Shown here piece by piece: positions 7,392 to 15,711 of a stretch of DNA of 22,631 bases. A program made the position numbers and the translations under genes. The notes beneath the pieces were generated by a model. It was not told where the DNA came from and did no database searches. It saw only the letters and a list, made by a program, of their open reading frames with translations. The stretch is taken from the NCBI GenBank assembly GCA_002430545.1, contig DJCM01000012.1, positions 1 through 22,631 on the forward strand, read 5' to 3'. This stretch comes from Flavobacteriaceae bacterium UBA5950. Lineage in GTDB: Bacteria > Bacteroidota > Bacteroidia > Flavobacteriales > Flavobacteriaceae. Positions within the stretch are counted from its first letter, which is position 1. Every line of letters starts with the position of its first letter.

Positions 7392-7811
7392 ATGTCAGCT
7401 AGATCTTTGGTTGTTGAAAGTATGCGTTTGGGGCAGTTTATGAGTGATGAAATCAGCTGTGCTCTATACCCATATGGGTTGAGCATTCAGCAATTTAATG
7501 TATTGCGCATACTGCGTGGTTGCAATGGAGCGCCAGCTTCTCTTCAGTATATCACTTCTCGAATGATTCACAAAACAAGCAATACAACGCGAATTGTGGA
7601 TCGTTTGTTGGAAAAGAAGCTTGTCGATCGAAAACCATGCCTTGAAAATCGCAGAAAAATTGAAATTTCAATTACAAGCAAAGGTCTATCTCTACTGACT
7701 ACAATTGATCCTGTGATAGATGAAAAAGAAAATGAAGTCGCAAACAGATTGACCAATGAAGAATTGTCAACGTTGCTAGACAACTATAAAAAGCTATTAG
7801 TTACACTTTAA
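7392..7811 (+). CDS. MarR-family transcriptional regulator
   Basis: Predicted 139-residue winged-helix repressor that would act as a dimer. The helix-turn-helix with recognition helix (MIHKTSNTTRIVDRLLEKKL, about 58-77) and the beta wing (VDRKPCLENRRKIEISIT) are clear, flanked by dimerisation helices at both ends. Three cysteines (C23 in the first helix, C44, C83 in the wing) raise the possibility of thiol-based sensing as in OhrR-type members, but no ligand can be deduced. A palindrome over its own promoter suggests autoregulation. It is followed after 11 bases by the YceI-like gene, a recurrent pairing in Flavobacteriia. The likely targets are its own unit and perhaps the divergent rhodanese gene. 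Confidence 0.9.
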   Translation: MSARSLVVESMRLGQFMSDEISCALYPYGLSIQQFNVLRILRGCNGAPASLQYITSRMIHKTSNTTRIVDRLLEKKLVDRKPCLENRRKIEISITSKGLSLLTTIDPVIDEKENEVANRLTNEELSTLLDNYKKLLVTL

Positions 7812-7822
7812 TTTAATTAAAT

Positions 7823-8380
7823 ATGAATACTAAATCCTTTTACTTAATCGTACTTTTACTTACGACCACTTTCGCTTTTGGAAGTGTGAAACCAATTCCA
7901 ATAACCTCCGCCACAATTGAGTGGAAGGCTTATAAAATTGCGTATGAACGTTGGGGCACTATCCAACTGAAAAGTGGAGAACTCCTTTTTGAAGATGATG
8001 CACTGACAGGTGGAAACTTTGTTGTGGATATGACAAGCATTCAAGTCACCAGACTTGACGGAAAAAAGAAAGCCAGTTTAGAGAAGCACCTCAGATCAGA
8101 TGATTTTTTTGGTATTGAGGAATTTCCCACAGCTGAGATGGTGATCACTGCTGTTGAATTTACAACTGATGGGTATAATGTCACTGGAGATTTCACGATC
8201 AAGGGGCAAACCCATCCAGTTACTTTTCCCATGGTTGTCAATGGCAATACAGCAACTGCGAAAGTCAAAATCGATCGCACCAAATACAATGTGCGTTATG
8301 GGTCTGATACCTTTTTCGATAACCTCGGAAATCGTGTGATCTACAATGAGTTTGAACTCAATGTGAAGTTAACATTTTAA
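7823..8380 (+). CDS. YceI-family periplasmic lipid-binding protein
   Basis: Predicted 185-residue exported protein. A signal peptide covers about residues 1-20 (MNTKSFYLIVLLLTTTFAFG). The rest is a YceI-type lipocalin-like barrel with VVDMTSIQVTRLDGKKKASLEKHLRSDDFFGIEEFP, VTGDFTIKGQTHPVTFP and a closing beta strand FELNVKLTF. YceI proteins bind polyisoprenoid chains in the periplasm; some are induced by stress. Ligand and function here are unknown. It sits between marR and the CDGSH mini-gene with 11- and 12-base gaps, so the three form one transcript. Confidence 0.92.
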   Translation: MNTKSFYLIVLLLTTTFAFGSVKPIPITSATIEWKAYKIAYERWGTIQLKSGELLFEDDALTGGNFVVDMTSIQVTRLDGKKKASLEKHLRSDDFFGIEEFPTAEMVITAVEFTTDGYNVTGDFTIKGQTHPVTFPMVVNGNTATAKVKIDRTKYNVRYGSDTFFDNLGNRVIYNEFELNVKLTF

Positions 8381-8392
8381 ACATTAAAAGCT

Positions 8393-8476
8393 ATGAAAAT
8401 TGATCGTCCAAAATGTGGTTGTGGAAACACTCAAAACCCTAATGGGTATTGTGATGGATCGCACAACAATAAATAA
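8393..8476 (+). CDS. 27-residue CDGSH iron-sulfur mini-protein
   Basis: A short gene 12 bases after the YceI-like gene encodes MKIDRPKCGCGNT and continues QNPNGYCDGSHNNK. The pattern C8-x-C10-x9-C20-D-G-S-H24 is that of the CDGSH domain, in which three Cys and one His hold a [2Fe-2S] cluster. The gap between the second and third Cys is nine residues, one more than in mitoNEET-type proteins. The peptide is almost nothing but the cluster loop, shorter than usual bacterial members, so it would have to dimerise or pair with a partner. Its place in a MarR-YceI unit suggests a redox or stress role; that is inference. Confidence 0.8.
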   Translation: MKIDRPKCGCGNTQNPNGYCDGSHNNK

Positions 8477-8489
8477 TTTTTCATTTGTG

Positions 8490-8520
8490 TTGTCTAGTTT
8501 ATACTTGATTTATATATTTA
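8490..8520 (+). promoter_or_regulatory. trp operon promoter
   Basis: TTG (8490-8492), a 20-base spacer and TATATTTA (8513-8520), one mismatch from TAnnTTTG, would start transcription near 8524-8526. That places the leader-peptide ATG about five bases from the 5' end. Confidence 0.5.
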
Positions 8521-8529
8521 CACTCATTT

Positions 8530-8577
8530 ATGAAAAATATCAATACATGGTCGTCTGCTCGTAACGCACATTCGTGA
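8530..8577 (+). CDS. trpL: trp leader peptide (15 residues, one Trp)
   Basis: This short reading frame, MKNINTWSSARNAHS, lies between the trp promoter and the attenuator terminator. The single Trp codon is codon 7 (8548-8550). The TGA stop (8575-8577) lies inside the 5' arm of the antiterminator. A ribosome that stalls at Trp leaves that arm free, and one that reaches the stop covers it. No Shine-Dalgarno is present, as usual here. Only one Trp codon is present, where proteobacterial leaders often have two or more. The call rests on this geometry, not on sequence similarity. Confidence 0.75.
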   Translation: MKNINTWSSARNAHS

Positions 8578-8632
8578 GGCACACCTTGTATACACACACC
8601 AAAGGGCTTGTCATCACGACAGGCCTTTTTTT
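8572..8632 (+). promoter_or_regulatory. trp attenuator: antiterminator and rho-independent terminator
   Basis: Two exclusive structures are visible. The terminator pairs 8605-8612 (GGCTTGTC) with 8618-8625 (GACAGGCC), loop ATCAC, extended by A-U pairs at the base, and ends in seven T (8626-8632). The antiterminator pairs TCGTGAGGCA (8572-8581) with TGTCATCACGA (8609-8619), ten base pairs with one bulged A at 8613. Its 3' arm takes up the upper part of the terminator's ascending arm and its loop, so only one can form. trpE starts 12 bases after the T run. Low charged tRNA-Trp should favour read-through. Confidence 0.8.
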
Positions 8633-8644
8633 ATTGTGAAACCT

Positions 8645-10042
8645 ATGAAGTACACATTAGAAACACATCATCGCAAATTGCTCGTCGATACTATGACGCC
8701 AGTGAATATGTATTTGAAGATAAGGGATAAGTATCCCAACAGTATCCTTTTGGAAAGTTCAGATTATGGGGTCAATGACAACAGTGTGGCTTATATATGT
8801 TTTAATCCGATTGCTGAGATCAAACTCCAAAATCATATCCTTCAGATGAGTTATCCAGATGGGACATCCAAAGAACTCGAGCTGGCAGAAAAAGAGAGAG
8901 TCGCCAAGCATTGTAGCAGTTTTGCGAAACAGTTTCCGTCAAATTTTCAAAGTGATCGATTTGTTGCAAATGGGCTGTTTGGTTTCACTTCTTATGATGC
9001 AGTTCAGCATTTTGAGGATATTCGGTTTTCAAAAAAAGATAAAGATCTATCTCTTCCACAATTGTATTATGCACTCTTTCAGAATGTGATTGCCATTAAT
9101 GTTTTCAATAATGAGGCGCATATCTATGCACATTGTTATCATACAAGCAGCAATCTAGATGAAGTGGTTGATGTATTACAATCACCAAATCCTGTGACGC
9201 ATTCTTTTTCAAGAAAAGGAGACCCCTACTCCAATTTGACAGATGATGAATTTGTTGATCTTGTAAAGAAGGGTATTCATCATTGCTTTCGAGGTGATGT
9301 TTTTCAAATTGTCCTCTCTCGACGTTTTTCGCAGCCCTTTACAGGCGATGACTTCACCTTGTATCGTGTACTGAGATCAGTCAATCCTTCCCCTTATTTA
9401 TTTTATTTTGATTTTGGGGAGTATCAAATTTTTGGCAGTTCACCAGAGGCACAATTGGTTGTTAAAGATGGTAAAGCAGAGATTCACCCCATTGCAGGTA
9501 CCTTCCGACGAACAGGCAATGACAAGCAAGATGCCGAACGTGCAAGTAAATTGGCCAAAGATCAAAAAGAAAACAGCGAGCATGTGATGCTCGTCGATTT
9601 GGCAAGAAATGACCTCAGCCGAAATGGCGATCAAGTCAAGGTTGAAAAAAACAGGGAGATACAATTCTATTCCCATGTGATTCACCTTGTATCTAAGGTT
9701 ACTGCCATGAAAAAAGACAATCGAGAAACGATGGAAATTGTGGCTGATACGTTTCCTGCCGGGACACTCAGCGGGGCACCCAAACACAGGGCTATGCAAC
9801 TCATTGACGAATACGAAAATCGCAGTCGCGGATTCTATGGTGGTGCCATAGGTTTTATGGATTTTGATGGCAACTACAACCACGCCATCATCATTCGATC
9901 CTTTTTAAGCAAAAACAATGTCTTACACTATCAAGCAGGTGCTGGGGTGGTGTCTGAGTCTGTCCCCGAAAATGAATTACAAGAAGTTTACAATAAACTA
10001 GGTGCTCTCAACAAAGCCCTGGAAGAAGCTGAAAAATTATAA
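8645..10042 (+). CDS. trpE: Anthranilate synthase component I
   Basis: Predicted 465-residue chorismate-converting subunit of anthranilate synthase, the first enzyme of tryptophan synthesis. The N-terminal region carries ILLESSDYG, the position of the Trp-feedback LLES motif. The chorismate-binding domain shows FGSSPEAQLV, HPIAGTFRRTG, EHVMLVDLARNDLSRNG, FPAGTLSGAPKHRA and YQAGAGVVSES. I chose ATG 8645; a GTG at 8636 in the same frame would add three residues. The gene is first in the operon behind an attenuator. Its partner TrpG starts two bases after its stop. Confidence 0.97.
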   Translation: MKYTLETHHRKLLVDTMTPVNMYLKIRDKYPNSILLESSDYGVNDNSVAYICFNPIAEIKLQNHILQMSYPDGTSKELELAEKERVAKHCSSFAKQFPSNFQSDRFVANGLFGFTSYDAVQHFEDIRFSKKDKDLSLPQLYYALFQNVIAINVFNNEAHIYAHCYHTSSNLDEVVDVLQSPNPVTHSFSRKGDPYSNLTDDEFVDLVKKGIHHCFRGDVFQIVLSRRFSQPFTGDDFTLYRVLRSVNPSPYLFYFDFGEYQIFGSSPEAQLVVKDGKAEIHPIAGTFRRTGNDKQDAERASKLAKDQKENSEHVMLVDLARNDLSRNGDQVKVEKNREIQFYSHVIHLVSKVTAMKKDNRETMEIVADTFPAGTLSGAPKHRAMQLIDEYENRSRGFYGGAIGFMDFDGNYNHAIIIRSFLSKNNVLHYQAGAGVVSESVPENELQEVYNKLGALNKALEEAEKL

Positions 10043-10044
10043 TT

Positions 10045-10605
10045 ATGCACATACTTGTCATTGATAATTACGATTCTTTTACCTATAATTTGGTGCATTA
10101 TCTTGAAGACCTCGATTGTTTGGTAACAGTCAAGCGAAACGACCAACTGACGATCGAAGAGGTCGCAGACTACGATAAAATTGTGTTATCGCCTGGGCCT
10201 GGTATTCCAGATGAAGCAGGTCTTTTAAAATCGATCATCTCTGCCTACGCCCAAACCAAACCCATTTTAGGAGTTTGTTTGGGGCACCAGGCGATTGGTG
10301 AGGTGTTTGGTGGTTCATTGACAAACCTAGATAAGGTCTATCATGGCGTCGCTACTCCTGTACAAGTGGTTTGTGATGACCCCCTTTTTGATGGGCTGGG
10401 CAAAAAGTTTGAGGTGGGACGTTATCACTCCTGGGTGGTTGAAAAGCCCTTGCCAGAGGAACTTGTGTTACTGGCTGAAGAAGACAATGGACAAGTGATG
10501 GCAATGAAGCACAAGAAGTATGATATATATGGTGTTCAATTTCACCCTGAATCTATTTTAAGCCCAGAAGGAAAACAACTATTGAACAATTGGTTAAAGA
10601 TGTGA
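10045..10605 (+). CDS. trpG: Anthranilate synthase component II (glutamine amidotransferase)
   Basis: Predicted 186-residue class I glutamine amidotransferase that supplies ammonia to TrpE. The catalytic triad is visible: C78 in GVCLGHQAIGEVFGG, H167 and E169 in QFHPESILSPEG. The oxyanion strip LSPGPGIPDEAG is at about 49-60. In some bacteria this subunit also serves para-aminobenzoate synthase; the position between trpE and trpD argues for the tryptophan role. It is separate from TrpD, unlike the enterobacterial fusion. trpD begins one base after its stop. Confidence 0.97.
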   Translation: MHILVIDNYDSFTYNLVHYLEDLDCLVTVKRNDQLTIEEVADYDKIVLSPGPGIPDEAGLLKSIISAYAQTKPILGVCLGHQAIGEVFGGSLTNLDKVYHGVATPVQVVCDDPLFDGLGKKFEVGRYHSWVVEKPLPEELVLLAEEDNGQVMAMKHKKYDIYGVQFHPESILSPEGKQLLNNWLKM

Positions 10606-10606
10606 A

Positions 10607-11602
10607 ATGAAAGAGATATTAGAAAAACGAATTCGCAATAAGAGCCTGAGTAAGGACGAAGCCAAGCACACACTCCTTGAGATTGGACAAGGCAAATGTA
10701 ATTCGCATCAAATTGCTGCATTTTTAACCACATATATGATGCACGTGGTGACTGTAGAGGAGCTTTCTGGCTTTCGTGCTGCGTTGCTTGATCTCTGTAT
10801 TGCGATTGACTTGAAGGACTATGATCCTATCGACTTGTGTGGGACTGGTGGTGATGGGAAAGATACTTTCAATATTTCCACTCTTGCCTCTTTTGTAACT
10901 GCTGGTGCTGGTGTTGCTGTGGCTAAACATGGAAATTATGGTGTTTCCTCTTCTTGTGGATCAAGTAATGTGATGGAACACTTGGGTATTCGCTTTTCAA
11001 ACGAGCAAGATTTTTTGCGAAACTGCATTGGAAAAGCTGGGATATGTGTTCTTCATGCCCCTTTATTTCACCCTGCGATGAAGCATGTTGCACCAATCCG
11101 ACGTGATCTGGGACTCAAAACCTTTTTCAATATGCTCGGACCACTTGTGAATCCATCAAAACCAAACAAGCAAATGGTGGGTGTTTTCAGTCTGGAATTA
11201 CAGCGGATTTATCGCTACCTCTTGGAAGAAACCAACCAACAATATAGTATTCTCCATGCCCTAGATGGGTATGACGAAATATCCCTCACAGGGGATACCA
11301 AAGTGGTATCGAACAGCGGAACTGCAACGATTAATGCTGCCTCTTTTTCAATCGAAACGCTGCAAGCGAATCAAATTGGTGGGGGCAAATCGATAGCCGA
11401 CGCTGCTGATATATTTATGCAGGTACTCAAGGGTACTTCTACCGATGCTCAAAAACAGGTCGTTTGTGCCAATGCGGCTGTTGCAATCGCAACTGCAAAA
11501 GGGTGTAGTATCAACGATGGTTTTGCTTACGCAACTGAATCGATCGACTCGGGCAAAGCACTTCAGTCACTAGAAACATTACAAAAACTCAGCACAAAGT
11601 GA
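10607..11602 (+). CDS. trpD: Anthranilate phosphoribosyltransferase
   Basis: Predicted 331-residue enzyme that joins anthranilate to PRPP. The PRPP-binding glycine loop GTGGDGKDTFN is at 79-89 and KHGN at 107-110, followed by a Ser-rich stretch (YGVSSSCGSSNVMEHLG) where most relatives have a Ser-Lys-Ser-Gly pattern. Length is normal. The gene overlaps the GTG start of trpC by four bases, implying translational coupling. Confidence 0.96.
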   Translation: MKEILEKRIRNKSLSKDEAKHTLLEIGQGKCNSHQIAAFLTTYMMHVVTVEELSGFRAALLDLCIAIDLKDYDPIDLCGTGGDGKDTFNISTLASFVTAGAGVAVAKHGNYGVSSSCGSSNVMEHLGIRFSNEQDFLRNCIGKAGICVLHAPLFHPAMKHVAPIRRDLGLKTFFNMLGPLVNPSKPNKQMVGVFSLELQRIYRYLLEETNQQYSILHALDGYDEISLTGDTKVVSNSGTATINAASFSIETLQANQIGGGKSIADAADIFMQVLKGTSTDAQKQVVCANAAVAIATAKGCSINDGFAYATESIDSGKALQSLETLQKLSTK

Positions 11603-12381
11603 ATATCCTTCAACGTATTGTAAAAAGTATCCAAGAGGATTTGGTCTTGAAAAAGGAAATTGTTCCTGTTCAATCAATAGAGTCTTCGATATTATTTGAT
11701 CGTCAAACCATTTCACTGAGCAAAAGTATCCTCGATTCACAGGGGGTCATCGCTGAGCATAAACGCAGATCACCCTCCAAACCGAATATCAATTTTGGTC
11801 TTTCTGTTTTAGAGGTAGCCAGTGGCTATGCATTGGCAGGTGCTGCAGGAATGTCTGTGTTGACCAACACTCAATATTTTGGAGGGTCATTGGAGGATTT
11901 ACTCCTTGCAAGACAAGCATGTTCACTGCCTTTATTAAGGAAAGAATTTATTGTGGATGAATACCAAGTGTTGGAAGCCAAGGCCAATGGAGCAGATGCC
12001 ATATTGCTCATTGCTGCTTGCCTAGAAAAGCAAGAAATTAAAACCCTTTCGGAACTTGCAAAACAACTCGGTTTGGAGGTATTGCTAGAGGTTCACAATG
12101 CCCAAGAGTTGGAAAAATCAGTGATGCCATCTCTTGACATGATTGGGGTGAACAATAGAGACCTGACAACATTTGATGTTCGTTTAGAGACAAGCATGTC
12201 CTTGATAGATCAAATTCCTGATACGTTTGTCAAATTATCAGAAAGTGGCCTTTCCTCAGCTGAAGACGTTATCAAACTAAGAGACTGTGGGTACGATGGT
12301 TTTTTGATGGGTGAACATTTTATGAAAACAGATAACCCAGGTGCATCGGCCAAAAACTTAATTCAATCATTAAAAACATGA
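11599..12381 (+). CDS. trpC: Indole-3-glycerol phosphate synthase
   Basis: Predicted 260-residue TIM-barrel enzyme that closes the indole ring. Family motifs are in order: IAEHKRRSPSKPNI with E53 and K55, LLRKEFIVDEYQV, ADAILLIAACL, LLEVHN, IGVNNRDLTTFDV and SESGLSSAEDV. The start is a GTG at 11599, overlapping the end of trpD by four bases; no better start lies near. It is not fused to trpF, unlike in E. coli. Its stop overlaps the trpF ATG. Confidence 0.96.
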   Translation: MNILQRIVKSIQEDLVLKKEIVPVQSIESSILFDRQTISLSKSILDSQGVIAEHKRRSPSKPNINFGLSVLEVASGYALAGAAGMSVLTNTQYFGGSLEDLLLARQACSLPLLRKEFIVDEYQVLEAKANGADAILLIAACLEKQEIKTLSELAKQLGLEVLLEVHNAQELEKSVMPSLDMIGVNNRDLTTFDVRLETSMSLIDQIPDTFVKLSESGLSSAEDVIKLRDCGYDGFLMGEHFMKTDNPGASAKNLIQSLKT

Positions 12382-12989
12382 AAATCAAAGTTTGTGGCAT
12401 GCGAGAAAAAGATAATATAGCAGGCTTGGTAAGCCTTCAGCCTGATTATATGGGGTTTATCTTTTGGGAGCCCTCAAAAAGATATTGTACAGATATTCCC
12501 AAAGATATCCCAAAACACATCAAAAAGGTTGGGGTATTTGTAGATGAAACAACAGAAGAAATCATATGCAAAATTGAGACCTTTGGGCTAGACGTCATTC
12601 AACTTCATGGAAAAGAGAGTCCTGAACAATGCGCTGCACTACAGCCATACTGTGAAGTGATCAAAGCCTTCTGCGTTGGTCCTCATTTTGACTATACAAC
12701 AGTAAGCCCCTATCAAGGCCATTGTACATATTTTTTGTTTGACACCCAGGGTCCACTTCCTGGTGGAAATGGCACTGCCTTTGACTGGGTACTGCTGAAA
12801 GATTACAACCTAAACACTCCTTTTTTTCTCAGTGGAGGTATTGGCTTAGGTCATATGAAAGCAATTGCCGAAATTCGCAAACTAAACTTGCCAATTCATG
12901 CATTGGACATCAATAGCAAGTTTGAGAGTGAACCAGGGATAAAAAAATTAGACGATATAAAAACATTTAAAAAACAATTACAGCTATGA
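12378..12989 (+). CDS. trpF: Phosphoribosylanthranilate isomerase
   Basis: Predicted 203-residue TIM-barrel isomerase catalysing the Amadori rearrangement before TrpC. The catalytic pair is visible: C6 in KVCGMRE and D122 in LFDTQGPLPGGNG. VIQLHGKE and LSGGIG bind the phosphate end. Length is typical. It overlaps trpC by four bases (ATGA) at its start and trpB in the same way at its end. Confidence 0.96.
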   Translation: MKIKVCGMREKDNIAGLVSLQPDYMGFIFWEPSKRYCTDIPKDIPKHIKKVGVFVDETTEEIICKIETFGLDVIQLHGKESPEQCAALQPYCEVIKAFCVGPHFDYTTVSPYQGHCTYFLFDTQGPLPGGNGTAFDWVLLKDYNLNTPFFLSGGIGLGHMKAIAEIRKLNLPIHALDINSKFESEPGIKKLDDIKTFKKQLQL

Positions 12990-14167
12990 GTTATCACGTC
13001 GATGAAAAAGGGTATTATGGGGAATTTGGAGGAGCATTTATCCCTGAGATGCTATACCCAAATGTGGAGGAACTTAGACAGAATTATCTAAAAATCACTG
13101 CGCAAGATGATTTCAAATCAGAGTTTGATCAACTCCTCCGCGATTATGTTGGTCGACCAACGCCACTCTACTTTGCCTCTCGTTTGTCAGATAAATATAA
13201 TACCAAAATCTATCTCAAACGTGAAGACCTCTGTCATACCGGCGCACATAAAATCAACAATACCATTGGGCAGATTTTATTAGCGAAGCGATTAGGAAAA
13301 AATCGCATCATTGCAGAAACTGGAGCTGGGCAACATGGCGTAGCAACAGCGACTGTATGTGCACTCATGGGAATTGAATGTGTGGTATATATGGGCGAAT
13401 TGGACATCAAACGTCAAGCACCCAATGTTGCACGTATGAAAATACTTGGTGCAGAGGTTCGTCCTGCACAATCGGGAAGTAAAACCCTTAAAGATGCAAC
13501 CAATGAGGCCATTAGAGATTGGATCAACAACCCAGTTGACACACATTATATCATTGGATCAGTAGTGGGGCCACATCCCTACCCTGATATGGTTGCTCGA
13601 TTTCAGGCAGTCATCAGTGAAGAGTGCAAATCCCAACTGATGGAAGTCGAAGGTCGTGACTATCCAGACCATGTGGTGGCTTGTGTGGGTGGAGGTAGTA
13701 ATGCTGCTGGCTTATACTATCATTACCTCAATGACAAAAGAGTGAATGTCATCGCTGTCGAAGCTGCTGGAAAAGGTATTGATACAGGCGAAAGCGCAGC
13801 AACATCAGCACTTGGAAAAGAGGGGATTATCCATGGAAGCAAAACCCTACTCATGCAAACAGACGATGGGCAGATTACAGAACCATACTCCATATCGGCT
13901 GGGCTTGACTACCCTGGTGTGGGGCCAATGCATGCACACCTATTCAGGTCGAAACGTGCTGAGTTTATCTCGATTCCAGATCAAGAGGCAATGGATTGGG
14001 GACTTACCCTTTCACAGACAGAAGGTATTATACCAGCAATCGAAACAGCACATGCTTTTGCCATTTTGGATGAGAGATCATTTGATCCTGATGAAATTGT
14101 ATTGTTTAATTGCTCTGGACGAGGGGATAAAGATCTAGATACTTACATCGATTATTTCAAATTGTAA
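12986..14167 (+). CDS. trpB: Tryptophan synthase beta chain
   Basis: Predicted 393-residue PLP enzyme joining indole with serine. The PLP lysine is K89 in HTGAHKINN; the catalytic glutamate is E111 in AETGAGQHG; the phosphate loop is GGGSNAAG. The N-terminal GYYGEFGGAFIPEML is the standard start of TrpB1, the form that works in an alpha2-beta2 complex. Its TAA shares its last base with the trpA ATG, so the two subunits are translationally coupled. Confidence 0.97.
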   Translation: MSYHVDEKGYYGEFGGAFIPEMLYPNVEELRQNYLKITAQDDFKSEFDQLLRDYVGRPTPLYFASRLSDKYNTKIYLKREDLCHTGAHKINNTIGQILLAKRLGKNRIIAETGAGQHGVATATVCALMGIECVVYMGELDIKRQAPNVARMKILGAEVRPAQSGSKTLKDATNEAIRDWINNPVDTHYIIGSVVGPHPYPDMVARFQAVISEECKSQLMEVEGRDYPDHVVACVGGGSNAAGLYYHYLNDKRVNVIAVEAAGKGIDTGESAATSALGKEGIIHGSKTLLMQTDDGQITEPYSISAGLDYPGVGPMHAHLFRSKRAEFISIPDQEAMDWGLTLSQTEGIIPAIETAHAFAILDERSFDPDEIVLFNCSGRGDKDLDTYIDYFKL

Positions 14168-14928
14168 TGAATAGAATTCAAACATCCTTAGCGCAAAACA
14201 AAAAGCTATTGTCAATTTATTTCACTGCTGGTTTCCCTGCAATAGATGATACTGTTTCCATTTTGGAACAACTGCAAGAAGCAGGTGTCGATTTGATTGA
14301 ATTGGGACTTCCATTCTCCGACCCCCTTGCAGATGGACCCACAATACAGGAGAGTTCAACCAAAGCACTTCACAATGGAATGACGACTGATAAACTATTT
14401 GACCAACTCCAAGGGATTCGGAAAACCATAGATGTCCCTTTGATTGTCATGGGATACTTCAATCCTATGATGCAGTTTGGTGTCGAACGTTTTTGCAAAC
14501 GCTGCCAGGAAGTTGGCATCGATGGGCTCATCATTCCAGATCTTCCTGTTGATGTGTATCATGAAAAATACCAAAAACTATTTCAGCAATATGGTCTTCT
14601 CAATATGTTTTTGATCACTCCCCAAACACCTGACGATCGAATTGGCTATATCGATAAGGTCTCTGAAGGTTTTATTTATATGGTAAGTAGTGCTGCTACC
14701 ACTGGTGCACAAGGTAGTTTTGGCAATGAACAAGAACAATATTTTAAACGTATTGGCGCTATGAATCTAAAGTCCAAACTCCTGGTAGGTTTTGGCATCA
14801 GTAATCGTGAAACCTATGATGCTGCTGTTGCCCATAGTCAAGGCGCAATCATTGGCTCTGCTTTCATCAAGCATTTGGAAAAGAATGGAAGCAATAGCGT
14901 GAAAAAATTTATCGAACAGATTCGATAG
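14167..14928 (+). CDS. trpA: Tryptophan synthase alpha chain
   Basis: Predicted 253-residue TIM-barrel lyase that releases indole from indole-3-glycerol phosphate and channels it to TrpB. The catalytic acids are E45 (IELGLPFSDP) and D56 (LADGPTIQ). The phosphate-binding GFGIS and GSAFIKHL regions are present. It is the last gene of the operon. Only five bases separate its stop from that of the convergent yaaA gene, and I see no terminator hairpin between them, so the transcript must end inside yaaA or form antisense RNA to it. Confidence 0.97.
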   Translation: MNRIQTSLAQNKKLLSIYFTAGFPAIDDTVSILEQLQEAGVDLIELGLPFSDPLADGPTIQESSTKALHNGMTTDKLFDQLQGIRKTIDVPLIVMGYFNPMMQFGVERFCKRCQEVGIDGLIIPDLPVDVYHEKYQKLFQQYGLLNMFLITPQTPDDRIGYIDKVSEGFIYMVSSAATTGAQGSFGNEQEQYFKRIGAMNLKSKLLVGFGISNRETYDAAVAHSQGAIIGSAFIKHLEKNGSNSVKKFIEQIR

Positions 14929-14933
14929 AAGAC

Positions 14934-15695
14934 CTACCTCACAAACACAGGTTTTGTAGGATCGACTGTATGTTCCTCGCTATAACGATAACCATCGATA
15001 GCAAAGCCCAAAACGTCTTCCAAGGTTTTTGAATTGTTGTCAATGAGATAACGCGCCATCAAACCCCTGGCCTTTTTGGCATAAAATGAAATGATTTTGA
15101 GGTTGCCGTTTTTGTAGTCTTTGAATATAGGCTCAATTACTGTTGCATCTATGTCAGCTAACGAAACAGCAGAGGCATACTCCTTGCTGGCAAGGTTTAG
15201 GACCAACTCATCAGATTGGAGTTCGCTATTGAGTTGGGCAGTGATTTTTTCTTGCCAAAACCCATAGAGATTTTTACTGCCATTCACGCTAAAAGAAGTA
15301 GCCATTTCCAAGCGATAGGGTTGCATCAAATCGAAAGGTTTGAGCACACCATAAAGACCCGAAAGAATACGCAAACTGCTATTGAGGGTATCCCATTTTT
15401 CTTCGTCAATGGTATAGGCATCAAGCCCAGTGTATACATCGCCATCAAAAGCGTACACAGCTGGACGAGCATTGTCAGAAGTAAAAGGAGTTGTAAAACT
15501 CTGATTACGTGTCCAGTTTAGCTCGGCAAGTTTATCTGAAATTCCCATGAGTGACTTGAGCTCAGCTGGTGATTTTTTTCGCAATGCCATATTCAAAGCA
15601 GCTGCTTCGTTGACAAAGGCTGGCTGACTGCAATGCGCATGTGGCAATGGACTCTCATAATTTAAAGACTTGGCGGGGGATACTAATAGTTTCAT
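14934..15695 (-). CDS. yaaA: YaaA family peroxide-stress protein (DUF328)
   Basis: Predicted 253-residue member of the UPF0246/YaaA family. The start MKLLVSPAKSLNYE, the central GLYGVLKPFDLMQPYRLEM and the C-terminal KKARGLMARYLI are characteristic. In E. coli YaaA lowers free iron during hydrogen peroxide stress and the fold binds DNA; the same role here is assumed. It has its own promoter and is convergent with trpA. Confidence 0.92.
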   Translation of the reverse strand: MKLLVSPAKSLNYESPLPHAHCSQPAFVNEAAALNMALRKKSPAELKSLMGISDKLAELNWTRNQSFTTPFTSDNARPAVYAFDGDVYTGLDAYTIDEEKWDTLNSSLRILSGLYGVLKPFDLMQPYRLEMATSFSVNGSKNLYGFWQEKITAQLNSELQSDELVLNLASKEYASAVSLADIDATVIEPIFKDYKNGNLKIISFYAKKARGLMARYLIDNNSKTLEDVLGFAIDGYRYSEEHTVDPTKPVFVR

Positions 15696-15711
15696 ATCAA
15701 CAGCTTTTTGT

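Noticed and set aside
7823..8476. Terminator after the MarR-YceI-CDGSH unit
   Set aside because: The AT-rich stretch after 8476 has no stem long enough before the trp promoter. Read-through into the trp leader is possible.
9440..9883. 147-codon minus-strand frame inside trpE
   Set aside because: It lies fully within the conserved chorismate-binding domain of trpE and its translation looks like no known protein.
13746..14138. 130-codon plus-strand frame inside trpB
   Set aside because: It is a shifted reading of conserved TrpB sequence without its own start signals.
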